Shown here one piece after another: positions 52,894 to 61,304 of a stretch of DNA of 64,000 bases (position 1 is its first letter; every line of letters starts with the position of its first letter). The position numbers and the translations under genes were made by a program. Below the pieces are notes generated by a model. The model saw only the letters and a program-made list of their open reading frames with translations. It was not told the origin of the DNA and searched no databases. The stretch is from contig JACPSZ010000001.1 of the NCBI GenBank assembly GCA_024860875.1, positions 62,001 through 126,000 on the forward strand, read 5' to 3'. The DNA is from Nitrososphaerota archaeon (lineage in GTDB: Archaea > Thermoproteota > Nitrososphaeria > Nitrososphaerales > UBA57).

Positions 52894-52929
52894 AAGGTTT
52901 ATATCTATTATAGGCAATGAAGGCTTAAT
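52894..52929. promoter_or_regulatory. Divergent promoter region of the element
   Basis: TTTATAT at 52898-52904 lies about 28 bp before the ATG at 52930 (plus strand), and a TATA-like TATAATAG on the minus strand serves the zinc-ribbon operon. The two start codons are only 36 bp apart, so both genes are leaderless and could be co-regulated. Confidence 0.6.
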
Positions 52930-53490
52930 ATGTCGTCAGAAAAAGGCAATAAGAGGCTCCCACCTATACGGATAAAGAAAATCTTGCCGAACAAGCTAAA
53001 GGACTTCGAAAAGAGATTACCAAGCAGTGGGGGGTTATTCACTAAGAGAAAGAGGTTAAGGTTGCTTGGAAAGCTTAGGGGTAGAAGGCCCGAAGGAGAG
53101 CCCAGCATTCAAAGCACGGATTTCTGGTTCGATGTAAGACAATCCGTCAAGGCGGGCCTGTATGATCTTGAGATGTTGATCGAAACGGCCCCAGAAAAGG
53201 AACTAACTAAAGTAATAACAGCTGAAGCTCTAAAGCCATCCGTTCAATCCCTTCTCTGGAATACTGCACTTGGTTTACCTCCTGATCCTAATAGAGCTAG
53301 GATAGCTCAAATGCTCATTGAGCAAGGTTTCGGATATCTTGGATTGGCGGTGCGAAATAAAATAACTCTATCTCATGGAAGGACAATACAAGAAGCTATT
53401 GATTTGGCCAACTTCTTGGCTGAATCAGCCAAACCCGAATCAGAGAGAAGGTATAGCCAGCCCAACTTAAAGGCGTTAATGCAGCGTTGA
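52930..53490 (+). CDS. Basic hypothetical protein of the element
   Basis: 186 residues; the first ~55 are strongly basic ('RIKKILPNKLKDFEKRL', 'FTKRKRLRLLGKLRGRR'), the rest acidic to neutral and helical. It is probably a nucleic-acid-binding protein, but no family is recognised. It shares the divergent promoter and lies just upstream of the ATPase gene. Confidence 0.55.
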   Translation: MSSEKGNKRLPPIRIKKILPNKLKDFEKRLPSSGGLFTKRKRLRLLGKLRGRRPEGEPSIQSTDFWFDVRQSVKAGLYDLEMLIETAPEKELTKVITAEALKPSVQSLLWNTALGLPPDPNRARIAQMLIEQGFGYLGLAVRNKITLSHGRTIQEAIDLANFLAESAKPESERRYSQPNLKALMQR

Positions 53491-53527
53491 AAAGCTTTAA
53501 ACCTCTGTTCAGCATAGCATTATCTTA

Positions 53528-54136
53528 ATGCCAACCTCTCAGGTTCATTGGTCTGTCAATGCTGACACTAATCGAAAAGTATCGGCATTGGTAAAAGAGA
53601 TGGGTTTCAGGAATAGGGAGCAAGCCCTTTTAGCATTAGTAGAAACTCAAAAAGACAAGATCGTCCCCTATGTTTCCTATGAGAATATATTCAATTCTCC
53701 TGCTCCGTGTATTATAACAGGAGAGCCATATACAGGGAAAACAACTTCGATCAAGAACCTAATTCCTGAGATCAAAGGCTCTATTCTCTGCATCGATCCT
53801 CATAACGAATATGACATGCTCAAGAAACACTCAGGAAGTTCTATTCAGTTTAACAGATTGCAAAGGATTAGAATTATTCCTTCTCAAAACCCCTTTGTTT
53901 CTGAAGCTCAGATAACTAGCCTCTTCATGAATTTGAATGAAAGTAGGGAAAGAATGAAGGGTTGGACATTAATCATTGATGAAGCTCATAGGTTCGCTAA
54001 GGTTGATCTTGTTAGAAGCTTCATAGCAGAGGCTAGGAAGTTCAACATTAAGGTCATAATCATAACCTCAGACTTTCCGAAATTCTTAGGGCTTGGTTAT
54101 GTTCTAAAGCCTAAGCCTTTGGTAGTTTTACAATAA
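53528..54136 (+). CDS. P-loop ATPase with HerA-like motifs and an N-terminal ribbon-helix-helix
   Basis: 202-residue protein in two parts. Residues ~6-40 ('VHWSVNADTNRKVSALVKEM' then 'RNREQALLALVE') look like a ribbon-helix-helix DNA-binding domain. Residues ~58-200 hold Walker A 'ITGEPYTGKTTS' (65-73), 'LCIDPHNEYDM', which echoes the DPHxEY motif of HerA/FtsK-type ATPases, and Walker B 'TLIIDEAHRF' (147-156). Small viral packaging ATPases (such as STIV B204) have similar size and motifs. A TATA-like TTTAAAC lies about 35 bp upstream. It may act in replication, packaging or partition; fusion with a DNA-binding domain favours partition or replication. Confidence 0.75.
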   Translation: MPTSQVHWSVNADTNRKVSALVKEMGFRNREQALLALVETQKDKIVPYVSYENIFNSPAPCIITGEPYTGKTTSIKNLIPEIKGSILCIDPHNEYDMLKKHSGSSIQFNRLQRIRIIPSQNPFVSEAQITSLFMNLNESRERMKGWTLIIDEAHRFAKVDLVRSFIAEARKFNIKVIIITSDFPKFLGLGYVLKPKPLVVLQ

Positions 54137-54160
54137 CCGAAAGATCCGAACAAATGCCAA

Positions 54161-54739
54161 TTAAGGTATCTTAGATTCGGCCTTACGAGCAAGCTCTTTC
54201 AACAATTCGAAGTCAGTTATCGTACCGCTTATGCTGAAGGTTTCGTGAATGTTCTTTTTCTGGAAAACTACCCAGTAGGTTCTCCCAGATGAACTATCTC
54301 TTTTGAATGCAAAACTCCTATCTCCTATGTTAGAAATAGTTAGTTGTTCGTCAGCTGAGAAACCTTCCATGCTCAATTGGAGTACTTGATTCATACTCTC
54401 TGCGGGATAAAATGAAATATGCTGCTCTATTCTTGTTGTGTTCAATAGGCCTCCGATCCTAGCAAAACTTACTTGATATCCCTTGATCCACCCCAATTCC
54501 CGTGCGTCAGCAGATACGTCAATCCTTCTCCGTTCAGATCGATCCACTAAACCAAAACCGGGGGGAAGGTCTGATTGACTGATAGCTAATTCATGTGGTT
54601 CCACTGGTTTGGCTAGAAGAAGTCGCCCTGCAATAGGCATAGATGTGCTACCTATCTGAAACCCATAGAAAAACGCAACACCTGTGGAAAGAACGGCGAA
54701 AATTGTGATAATGAGTAAAGTCCTCGATACCGCTCTCAA
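54161..54739 (-). CDS. Membrane-anchored hypothetical protein
   Basis: 192 residues with an N-terminal hydrophobic anchor (~6-26) and an extracytoplasmic domain ('ISQSDLPPGFGLVDRSERRR', 'FAFKRDSSSGRTYWVVFQKK'). No family is recognised. It is a minus-strand gene within the element, on the opposite strand to the ATPase. Confidence 0.5.
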   Translation of the reverse strand: MRAVSRTLLIITIFAVLSTGVAFFYGFQIGSTSMPIAGRLLLAKPVEPHELAISQSDLPPGFGLVDRSERRRIDVSADARELGWIKGYQVSFARIGGLLNTTRIEQHISFYPAESMNQVLQLSMEGFSADEQLTISNIGDRSFAFKRDSSSGRTYWVVFQKKNIHETFSISGTITDFELLKELARKAESKIP

Positions 54740-54820
54740 TGCTTTTGAAGTATTTCGCAGTCTCTTTTATAGCTTGTTAGTTTCCCAATTTGACTTAGAT
54801 CGGCAGTTTCACAATAAAAT

Positions 54821-55117
54821 CTAGCTTTCCCCTATTAACTTCCGTATCTCAGTTATCCGATTAGGATTAAGAGCAATTTGTGTACCATATCCTGTTGGCT
54901 TAGGAATGATAAAACCGTCTTTGATTAATTCTTTAACGGCCTTCATTGCTTCTCCTTTCAGATGTTTGGGCATACCTCTTACCACGCTTTCAATATGTGC
55001 ATGCCTAGCACCTATTATCCCATGTCCATAGAGACGTCGGAGTATTGTAAGCTCCAACTCTTCCAATCTGATAACCCGAGCAAATCCTTGAATTACGGTA
55101 TTTGAATATTTCTTCAA
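54821..55117 (-). CDS. Winged-helix-like regulator
   Basis: 98-residue helical protein ('LEELELTILRRLYGHGIIGA', 'GEAMKAVKELIKDGFIIPKP', 'YGTQIALNPNRITEIRKLI') with the order helix-helix-recognition-wing typical of a small winged-helix protein. It is divergent from the wHTH gene at 55176. It probably controls element genes. Confidence 0.6.
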   Translation of the reverse strand: MKKYSNTVIQGFARVIRLEELELTILRRLYGHGIIGARHAHIESVVRGMPKHLKGEAMKAVKELIKDGFIIPKPTGYGTQIALNPNRITEIRKLIGES

Positions 55118-55175
55118 GGAAACGATATCATAGTCGAATAGAAGATTTATTTACGTATAGATAGAAGGTAAAATC

Positions 55176-55541
55176 ATGCAGAAGGTTTCCGCTAACCATG
55201 AAGAGGACTTGGTAAATCCAGCTGCGCTTAGAAAGATCTTGGGGGATTCTGCCATGGTAAGGCTCTTAGACTTTCTCACCACTAACAGGAGGCTAGATTA
55301 TTCAAAGACTGAAATAGCGAAATACTCTGGCATTGGATGGAAAACGATCTTTAAGCTCTGGCCCATGCTTGAGAAATACAATTTGGTAAAGTTGACAAGG
55401 AAGGTTGGGAGGGCCAAACTGTACAGGCTAAATATCGAATCCCCGATCGCAAAGACTCTGGATAGGTTGGCATTGCAGATAGCAGACTTTGACAATGAAC
55501 CTTTAATCAAGAAGCAAATCATGCAGGCAGCTTCACAATAG
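55176..55541 (+). CDS. ArsR-like winged-helix regulator
   Basis: 121 residues with helix-turn-helix 'YSKTEIAKYSGIGWKTIFKL' (~42-61) and a wing 'LVKLTRKVGRAKLYRLN'. A TATA-like ATTTATTT lies about 28 bp before the ATG. It is divergent from the winged-helix gene at 54821 and convergent with the integrase, overlapping its 3' end by 23 bp. It may be a repressor of the element. Confidence 0.72.
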   Translation: MQKVSANHEEDLVNPAALRKILGDSAMVRLLDFLTTNRRLDYSKTEIAKYSGIGWKTIFKLWPMLEKYNLVKLTRKVGRAKLYRLNIESPIAKTLDRLALQIADFDNEPLIKKQIMQAASQ

Positions 55542-56769
55542 CCGAACTGTCAGGGAGGCTAGCAACATATTCCCAACCCTGCACTATGTAGTTTTTGACT
55601 TCCTTCATGGGAATGACCTTCTGTCTCGATCCGTTAGTTGTCATTTTGTTCTTAAGTTTCTGATCTAACCCCTTTTGAATTAGTTCCATGAACTCTTCAT
55701 TTGACAGGCCGGTTATGTCAACTGTGGGCGGAGGTTCAGGTGAATAGGCAATCATCAACATGGTCATTTTCGTATTCATGTTATCAGTCTGCTCAACTCT
55801 GTCCATCGGCCTCACGGCTAGCTTGGGAAGTGCAACCCTGTAAGAGTCCCTTAACTGCTCCTCCGTTGGCCTTGAATATGCTCCTCCTTGTGAACCTCTG
55901 GGTATGTGTCCTAGCAGATAGTCAACCCAATTCAAAGGAATACCTGAGCTTTCAAGAATAGTCTGAGCTCTCTTCCGTAAAATATGGCCGTGAAATTCCT
56001 TCAACCCCTTCTTATTGGCATTTAACCCAACCTTGAAACCCAATTTAGCGATCCTTGTTATTGTAGTAGTCTTTGCGAGGGGTTTCCTATTCTTAGAAAC
56101 AAAGAGATATGAGTCATTGGTAATTTGCTCTCCCTGTTTCTGTCTTATCTTGATAAATTCCCTTAACGAATTAACGGTATCTCTCCCAATGAAAGCAACG
56201 TAGGGAATATTCCCTTTCGTTATCTTTGAAGGAAACCTGACAATACAGGGAATTTTGTCAGATCCATAATCCTCTTTGATATGTCCATACTTCAACTGTA
56301 AAACTGAGCCGATCCTAGCACCTGACTCTATCAACATATACAGAAGAGGCCTTAATGCACCTTGAGCGATAGTGCATAGTTTGAAGAGCTCTTCATTTGA
56401 AGGGATCTTCTCAATTTCACGCTTTGGAGCTGGTCTTTGAATTGAAATCTCTAGGGGTAAATGGTTCGCATTATAGAAACTCTTGACATAAGACGCTAGG
56501 GTATCCCCTCCTTTTGTATTGTTAGCAAACGCCTTTAGGGTATCTTCGGTTCTGAACCTGACTTTTACATTCTTTGAAAGGGACTCTTTTGTCCTTTCGT
56601 CAATGAGCTGGTCAGGGTTCTTGTCTAGTGCCTTCTCATAACGGTATATCGAATATAGGGCATTTCGAATTGTGTTCTGTGAATTGTTTCCTAGCTCATT
56701 GAGCCATGTTTGTATTGATGAATAGTTTCGAAGTCTTTCAAATTCAACCTTCAGGGAAACGGTTTCCAT
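55519..56769 (-). CDS. int: Tyrosine recombinase (integrase)
   Basis: 416-residue tyrosine recombinase that catalyses site-specific integration and excision. The catalytic residues are visible: Arg152 ('SGARIGSVLQLK'), Lys ~182-185 ('SKITKG'), the HxxR box 'FHGHILRKRA' (His262, Arg265), His288 ('LLGHIPRGSQGG') and nucleophile Tyr298 ('AYSRP'). The extra C-terminal ~110 residues are acidic and helical. It lies 57 bp from the aEF-2 stop, beside the right attachment repeat, as expected for an element inserted there. Confidence 0.93.
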   Translation of the reverse strand: METVSLKVEFERLRNYSSIQTWLNELGNNSQNTIRNALYSIYRYEKALDKNPDQLIDERTKESLSKNVKVRFRTEDTLKAFANNTKGGDTLASYVKSFYNANHLPLEISIQRPAPKREIEKIPSNEELFKLCTIAQGALRPLLYMLIESGARIGSVLQLKYGHIKEDYGSDKIPCIVRFPSKITKGNIPYVAFIGRDTVNSLREFIKIRQKQGEQITNDSYLFVSKNRKPLAKTTTITRIAKLGFKVGLNANKKGLKEFHGHILRKRAQTILESSGIPLNWVDYLLGHIPRGSQGGAYSRPTEEQLRDSYRVALPKLAVRPMDRVEQTDNMNTKMTMLMIAYSPEPPPTVDITGLSNEEFMELIQKGLDQKLKNKMTTNGSRQKVIPMKEVKNYIVQGWEYVASLPDSSAIVKLPA

Positions 56770-56825
56770 ATAGAGCCTTTAGGTTGGCACTATATATAGT
56801 TAGATAATTCATTGGCATAAAGTAG

Positions 56826-56843
56826 TCATTCTGTATCGATGAA
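56826..56843. repeat. Right attachment-site repeat (aEF-2 3' end)
   Basis: TCATTCTGTATCGATGAA; its minus-strand reading is the aEF-2 ending Phe-Ile-Asp-Thr-Glu-TGA. It matches 50785-50802 at 15 of 18 positions. It forms the crossover point of the integrated element, leaving the aEF-2 coding sequence intact. Confidence 0.75.
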
Positions 56844-59047
56844 CTCGCTTGCCTGAGGAGGTTCTGGCGAGAGGCCCTTCCTCTTCCTGATGTCAGTTAT
56901 CAGCGTGGGTAATATTGATGCTGGAACCTGAGACCAAGCCTTGAAGTGAGTGTTCCACAGGGCCTTGCCTGCAGTCGCACCTCTCATGATTTCAGAAAGG
57001 TCGAAGGTTTCTGATGCTGGAACTTCTCCTTCTACAATCGTCACGATTTCCTTTTGCTCAACGTTCAGCATCTTTCCTCTTTTGGACGATATTACGCTTG
57101 CAATTGCACCTATCTGCTCGGCTGGACATTTGACTTCTATGCCAAGCATCGGCTCGAGGAGTGTTGGTTGTGCAGAAAGCATAGCACCAAGAATGCCCCT
57201 CCTTGAGGCTGGCATCAGCTGCGCGTATGTTCTGTGAGCGGGGTCTTCGTGAGGAACATAATGATGCAGAATTACTTTGACCCCCCTGCAGTATTCGCGG
57301 GACAGCGGCCCTTCTTCCATAACGTCCTCAAAGCCAGATCTTATGGAATCCATTGACTCCTGGAGGTACTGTACACCTTTTGTGGCGTCTAGCAGGATGT
57401 TTCCTTTGTTGTCGATTGTAACGACGCTCTTGGCTTCGTCAGAATCCCATCCCAAATCTCTTAGCGTCTTTGCAAGCTGCTTCTTATCCGTGTTTTCGTT
57501 GATCTGACCCGTTCTGATCAATTCGACTATGTTGTCTGGCAATGCTTCTACGCGCATGAATATCTTGTTGTGCCTGTTCGGAGACTTTGACATTATTGGA
57601 CCAGCCCTTCCCCTTATGGTCTCCCTGTAGTTGATTAATGGCCGTGAAGTGACAATCTCTAGTCCTGCTTGCTGTATGAGCGTCGTAGCTATTTCTAAAT
57701 GCAAAACTCCCATGCCTGAAAGGAGCATTTCTCCAGATTCTTCATCGATTTTTACTACAAGATTAGGGTCTTCGATGCTAAGCTTTCGTAATTCTTCAAC
57801 GAGCTTTGGAAGCTCCTTTGGATGCTTCGACTCTATAGCGATTGTGACTACTGGCTCTGAAACGTACTTTATTGCTTCGAAGGAAGCTACGTCTTTGATC
57901 GTGGAGATGGTCTCTCCTGATCTTGCATATTCTAAGCCGAGAAGTGCGGGGATGTTCCCTGCTGACATCGTGCCAATAATTTCCCTAAACGGCCCCATGT
58001 ACATGTTTACAGACTGAATTCTTCCCTCCCTCTTTGCGCCGAGCAAGTAAACTGTATCGCCATCACGTACAGTTCCAGAGTATAATCGTCCTGTGGCGAC
58101 AACGCCTGCCTGAGGGTCAACAACTACATTTGTAACCATCATGACTATGGGCCCTTTTTCGTCGCATGCAAGAAGAGCCTTACCAACATCACTATTCAAA
58201 TCGCCTTTCCAGATTTTTGGAATTCTGTAAGGCTGTGCAACATGGGGAGGAGGATGGTGTTTGACGACCATGCCGAGAACCGCTTCGTGTAGCGGAGATT
58301 TTTCCGACAGTTCCTTTACTCCGTCTTCGGTGTAAGCCTTGTATATGTCAGAAAATTTAACGCCTGTCTTCCGTGCCATGTCAAAGTTGAAGCCCCAGCG
58401 GTCTTTTGCAGAACCAAATGAAACTGTACTACTTTGAATGCTTACCTTCCACTTTTCCTTGTACTCTGGCTCTGCATAAGCATCGATAAGGTTGTTAAAA
58501 TCGCTGACAATATCTGCCAGCCATGCTTGCATTTTGTCCGCGGTAAGCCTCAGCTCCTTCACGAGACGGTCGATCTTGTTGATGTAGAGAACTGGTCTAA
58601 CTCTCTCTTCAAGTGCTTGCCTGGTTACAGTCTCTGTTTGCGTCATTATACCTTCTACAGCATCCGAAACTACTACAGCACCATCAATGGCCCTGAGACT
58701 TCTGGTAACTCTACCTGTAAAATCTATGTGCCCGGGGGTATCGATCATGTTGATGACGTACGGTTTTCCCTCCTGTTCGTAGTATAGAGTAACATTAGCA
58801 GCTTTGATGGTCATCTGGCGCTGCTGTTCAAGTGGCATAAAGTCTAGAGCAAGGGCTTGACCAGCGATTGAGGGGCTTAGCATGCCGCAGGCAGCCAAAA
58901 GGCTGTCGCTCATCGTAGTCTATTCGGCTGAGAGAGGTTTCTCACTCAGTTTCCGTGATCTACGTGAGCTATGACCCCAAAGTTCCTGATCTGGTTCTTA
59001 TTCCCTACGACCTTCATTACTTCTGTCGTTGACTTGTACTTTGGCAA
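56826..59047 (-). CDS. fusA: Archaeal elongation factor 2, interrupted by a 29-nt intron
   Basis: GTPase that drives ribosomal translocation. After removal of 58922-58950 the frame encodes 730 residues from TTG 59047: 'MPKYKSTTEVMKVVGNKNQI', P-loop 'AHVDHGKT' (27-34), G2/G3 'RQMTIKAANVTL' and 'MIDTPGHIDF', G4 'NKID', domain IV with diphthamide-type 'HEDPAHRT', and the conserved end with FIDTE. Without splicing the frame stops at GGA-AAC-TGA right after His-Gly, or the protein starts only at ATG 58913 and lacks the P-loop. A TATA-like TATATAT lies near 59089-59095. The stop overlaps the attachment repeat of the mobile element. Confidence 0.93.
58922..58950 (-). other. Predicted bulge-helix-bulge intron (29 nt) in the aEF-2 gene
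   Basis: Minus-strand order is exon GGAA, intron ACTGAG...CGAAT, exon AGACTACG. Helix CGG/CCG plus an A-A mismatch forms the central part, with a 3-nt bulge AAA on the 5' side and ATA on the 3' side; CTGA/TCAG and GAGA/TCTC form the inner stem and CGTAG/CTACG the outer one. The cuts give Lys33 codon AAG from A plus AG. It is 29 nt long, not a multiple of three, and contains an in-frame stop. Confidence 0.8.
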
Positions 59048-59158
59048 CCTTTACACCCGTTGTTATGCCTCTGCAATTCTAGAACTTGCTATATATCTTT
59101 ACTTCGCTCAATAGCAGAAAGGTATTAACACGCATAGCTCAAGACCCAGAAGACCTTG

Positions 59159-59734
59159 ATGGGTGACAGCAAGAAAGTCGTCGTCGTGGGAATTCCTGGC
59201 GTTGGCAAGACTACGGTAGTGACAAAACTTGAGGAAATGCTGAAAGCTGCAAAGATAAGGACAGAGCAGGTCGTGTTTGGCACTGTAATGTTTGAGGAAG
59301 CGCAGAAGATGGGCGTAAAGAGCAGAGATGATATGAGGAAACTTGATGTTAAAACTCAGAAAAAATTGCAAATCAATGCTGCTTCTGCAATAGCAAAGAA
59401 GAGCGCCCCAATTGTATTAATCGACACACATCTATTCATCAGCACAAAAGAGGGGTATATGCCTGGCCTCCCAAACGATATTCTGAAGGCACTCTCTCCT
59501 ACAAACCTTGTGCTTATCGAAGCAAGCCCTCATGATATTATCTCGCGGCGACAAAACGACCCTACTAGAGCAAGAGATGTTGCAAGGCAAGAAGTTATCG
59601 AGAGAGAATTATTGATTGCGAAGGCCATGCTCTCAGCTTCAGCAGTGGTTGCTGGTGCTGCGATAAAGATGGTTACGAATGCCGATGGCAAGGCTGACGA
59701 GTGTGCAAGGGAATTATTTGAAGCGTTAAAGTAG
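59159..59734 (+). CDS. adkA: Archaeal adenylate kinase AdkA
   Basis: Balances ATP, ADP and AMP. 191 residues from ATG 59159 with P-loop 'VVVVGIPGVGKTTVVTKLEE', 'VIERELLIAKAMLSASAVVA' and 'GKSADECARELFEALK'-like ending, the archaeal AdkA type rather than the bacterial Adk. The TTG one codon earlier is less likely. It is divergent from aEF-2 and the first gene of an adkA-cmk-cbf5 operon typical of archaeal ribosomal loci. Confidence 0.95.
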   Translation: MGDSKKVVVVGIPGVGKTTVVTKLEEMLKAAKIRTEQVVFGTVMFEEAQKMGVKSRDDMRKLDVKTQKKLQINAASAIAKKSAPIVLIDTHLFISTKEGYMPGLPNDILKALSPTNLVLIEASPHDIISRRQNDPTRARDVARQEVIERELLIAKAMLSASAVVAGAAIKMVTNADGKADECARELFEALK

Positions 59735-59746
59735 GCAGATGGAAGT

Positions 59747-60313
59747 TTGAAGAAGAAACTCAGTATCATCATATCGGGAATGCCAGCGGTAGGCAAGACG
59801 ACTCTAGCCAGAGCCGTATGCGACGTGTTCGGATTGGAATATTATTCTGGAGGGGACGCATTGAAAGACCTTGCAGAGGAGGAGGGCTACAAAGTGGGAG
59901 ATGATGAATGGTGGGATACTGACGATGGGCTGAAGTTTCTTGCGTTAAGGAAGAAGAACCCAAAGTTTGACAGGAAGGTTGATGCCAAATTAATCAAAAA
60001 AATCAAAGAAGGAGGCGTGGTTGTGACAAGCTATCCACTTGCATGGCTATGCGACGATGTATTGAAGATATGGCTGAAGGCCTCTGCAGAGAATAGAGCT
60101 AGAAGGATGTCCAAGAGAGACAAGATTGGATATGAAGAATCTTTGAAAGTTGTTAAAATGAGAGATAAGGAGAATTCCTCTCTTTACAATAGGCTGTATG
60201 GAATAAAATTTGGAGAAGACCTTTCAGTATTTGATTTCGTAATTTCTACTGATAGATTACCAAGCGGGAAGGTGAGGGAGATTGTGTTCACGATAGTGAG
60301 GCAGCTTGTCTAG
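59747..60313 (+). CDS. cmk: Archaeal cytidylate kinase
   Basis: Phosphorylates CMP/dCMP. 188 residues with P-loop 'IIISGMPAVGKTTLARAVCD', 'LEYYSGGDALKDLAEEEGYK' and 'NRARRMSKRDKIGYEESLKV', the archaeal Cmk type. The start is TTG 59747, 12 bp after the adkA stop; its last bases overlap the cbf5 start. Confidence 0.93.
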   Translation: MKKKLSIIISGMPAVGKTTLARAVCDVFGLEYYSGGDALKDLAEEEGYKVGDDEWWDTDDGLKFLALRKKNPKFDRKVDAKLIKKIKEGGVVVTSYPLAWLCDDVLKIWLKASAENRARRMSKRDKIGYEESLKVVKMRDKENSSLYNRLYGIKFGEDLSVFDFVISTDRLPSGKVREIVFTIVRQLV

Positions 60314-61304
60314 CACTCAACTCATAGAGATCGCGCAGGAGGAAACTGATCCAAAATATGGCTGCGCGCCCGAAAGTCGAAACATAAAACGGATTTTGGA
60401 TTATGGGTTGATACCTCTCGACAAGACTGAAGGGCCAACGAGCCACGAAGTTGTTGCGTGGGTAAGGAGAGTCCTGAAGGTAAAGAAGGCCGGGCACAGC
60501 GGTACTCTAGATCCTCCCGCAACAGGTTTACTTCCAATAGGTTTAGGGGAAGCCACTAAAGCTCTTTCCGTATTATTGCTAGGGCCAAAGGAGTATGTCG
60601 CCGTTGCTAGATTACATGATCCTGTTGACGATGCTAGCCTGAAGAGGGTTATCAAAGAATTCACGGGTGAGATATTTCAAAGGCCTCCTCAAAGATCCTC
60701 TGTAAAGAGGGTTACAAGGACAAGGACTATCTATGAACTTGAGGTTCTGGAGCAGCAGGGAAGGCTACTCATCTTAAGGGTCAACTGCGAGTCTGGGACA
60801 TATGTTAGGAAACTTGTCTACGACATTGGTGAGGTCTTTGGTTGCGGGGCAACTATGGTAGAGCTAAGGAGGACGAAGGTCAGCAACCTCAGCGAGAAAG
60901 AAGGTTTTGTTAGACTGCACGAACTTGCGGATGCCTGTTATGACTATGAAAAGGGAGATGATAGCAAGCTGAAGAAGATGATACTGCCTATAGAATACGG
61001 CATGAAGACCATTCCAAGCATCGTAATTAGGGATTCGGCAGTTGAGGCAATATGCAATGGGGCGAAGCTTGCAATACCGGGGATTTTGAAGATTTCAGGC
61101 AATATTGCGAAAGGAGATGTAATTGGGATTTACACCCTGAAGGGTGAGATTGTTGCTCTTGCCCAAGCCTCTATGAATTCTGCAGAAATAAAATCGCAGA
61201 AGAAGGGAATAGCCGCAGAACCTAATAGAGTGATAATGAAGCAGGGTACGTACCCAAAGATGTGGAAGAGCAAGCCCAAGGAAGAAGTCTCTGAATTAAA
61301 GTAG
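60306..61304 (+). CDS. cbf5: Pseudouridine synthase Cbf5 (TruB/dyskerin family)
   Basis: Catalytic subunit of archaeal H/ACA RNPs, making pseudouridine in rRNA and acting on tRNA position 55. In 332 residues: 'GLIPLDKTEGPTSHEVVAWV', catalytic motif 'AGHSGTLDPPATGLLPIGLG', 'PQRSSVKRVTRTRTIYELEV', 'ESGTYVRKLVYDIGEVFGCG', and a C-terminal PUA domain (~240-315, 'VEAICNGAKLAIPGILKI'). I saw no BHB intron although this gene hosts introns in other archaea. The start TTG overlaps the cmk stop. Confidence 0.95.
   Translation: MSSTQLIEIAQEETDPKYGCAPESRNIKRILDYGLIPLDKTEGPTSHEVVAWVRRVLKVKKAGHSGTLDPPATGLLPIGLGEATKALSVLLLGPKEYVAVARLHDPVDDASLKRVIKEFTGEIFQRPPQRSSVKRVTRTRTIYELEVLEQQGRLLILRVNCESGTYVRKLVYDIGEVFGCGATMVELRRTKVSNLSEKEGFVRLHELADACYDYEKGDDSKLKKMILPIEYGMKTIPSIVIRDSAVEAICNGAKLAIPGILKISGNIAKGDVIGIYTLKGEIVALAQASMNSAEIKSQKKGIAAEPNRVIMKQGTYPKMWKSKPKEEVSELK

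Larger units (their letters stand above)
50787..56840. mobile_element. Integrated mobile element at the 3' end of the aEF-2 gene (~6.05 kb)
   Basis: The segment lies between the ThiF gene and aEF-2 and is bounded by direct repeats ATTCTGTATCGAT (50787-50799 and 56828-56840). Its genes are an integrase next to aEF-2 (55519-56769), winged-helix regulators, an ATPase with HerA-like motifs, a basic hypothetical protein, an HNH nuclease operon and small membrane proteins. It also has iterons, a perfect inverted repeat and phased T-tracts near its left end. It has no recognisable capsid or conjugation genes, so it looks like an integrated plasmid or satellite. Confidence 0.82.

Noticed and set aside
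58826-58950. Reading the aEF-2 gap as a simple gene start at ATG 58913
   Set aside because: It would leave a GTPase without its P-loop, although the missing N-terminus is encoded directly upstream in excellent match to the family; the intron explanation fits all data better.
60306-61304. Possible BHB intron in cbf5, a known host of archaeal introns
   Set aside because: The frame is continuous from start to stop and encodes all motifs, so no intron is needed.
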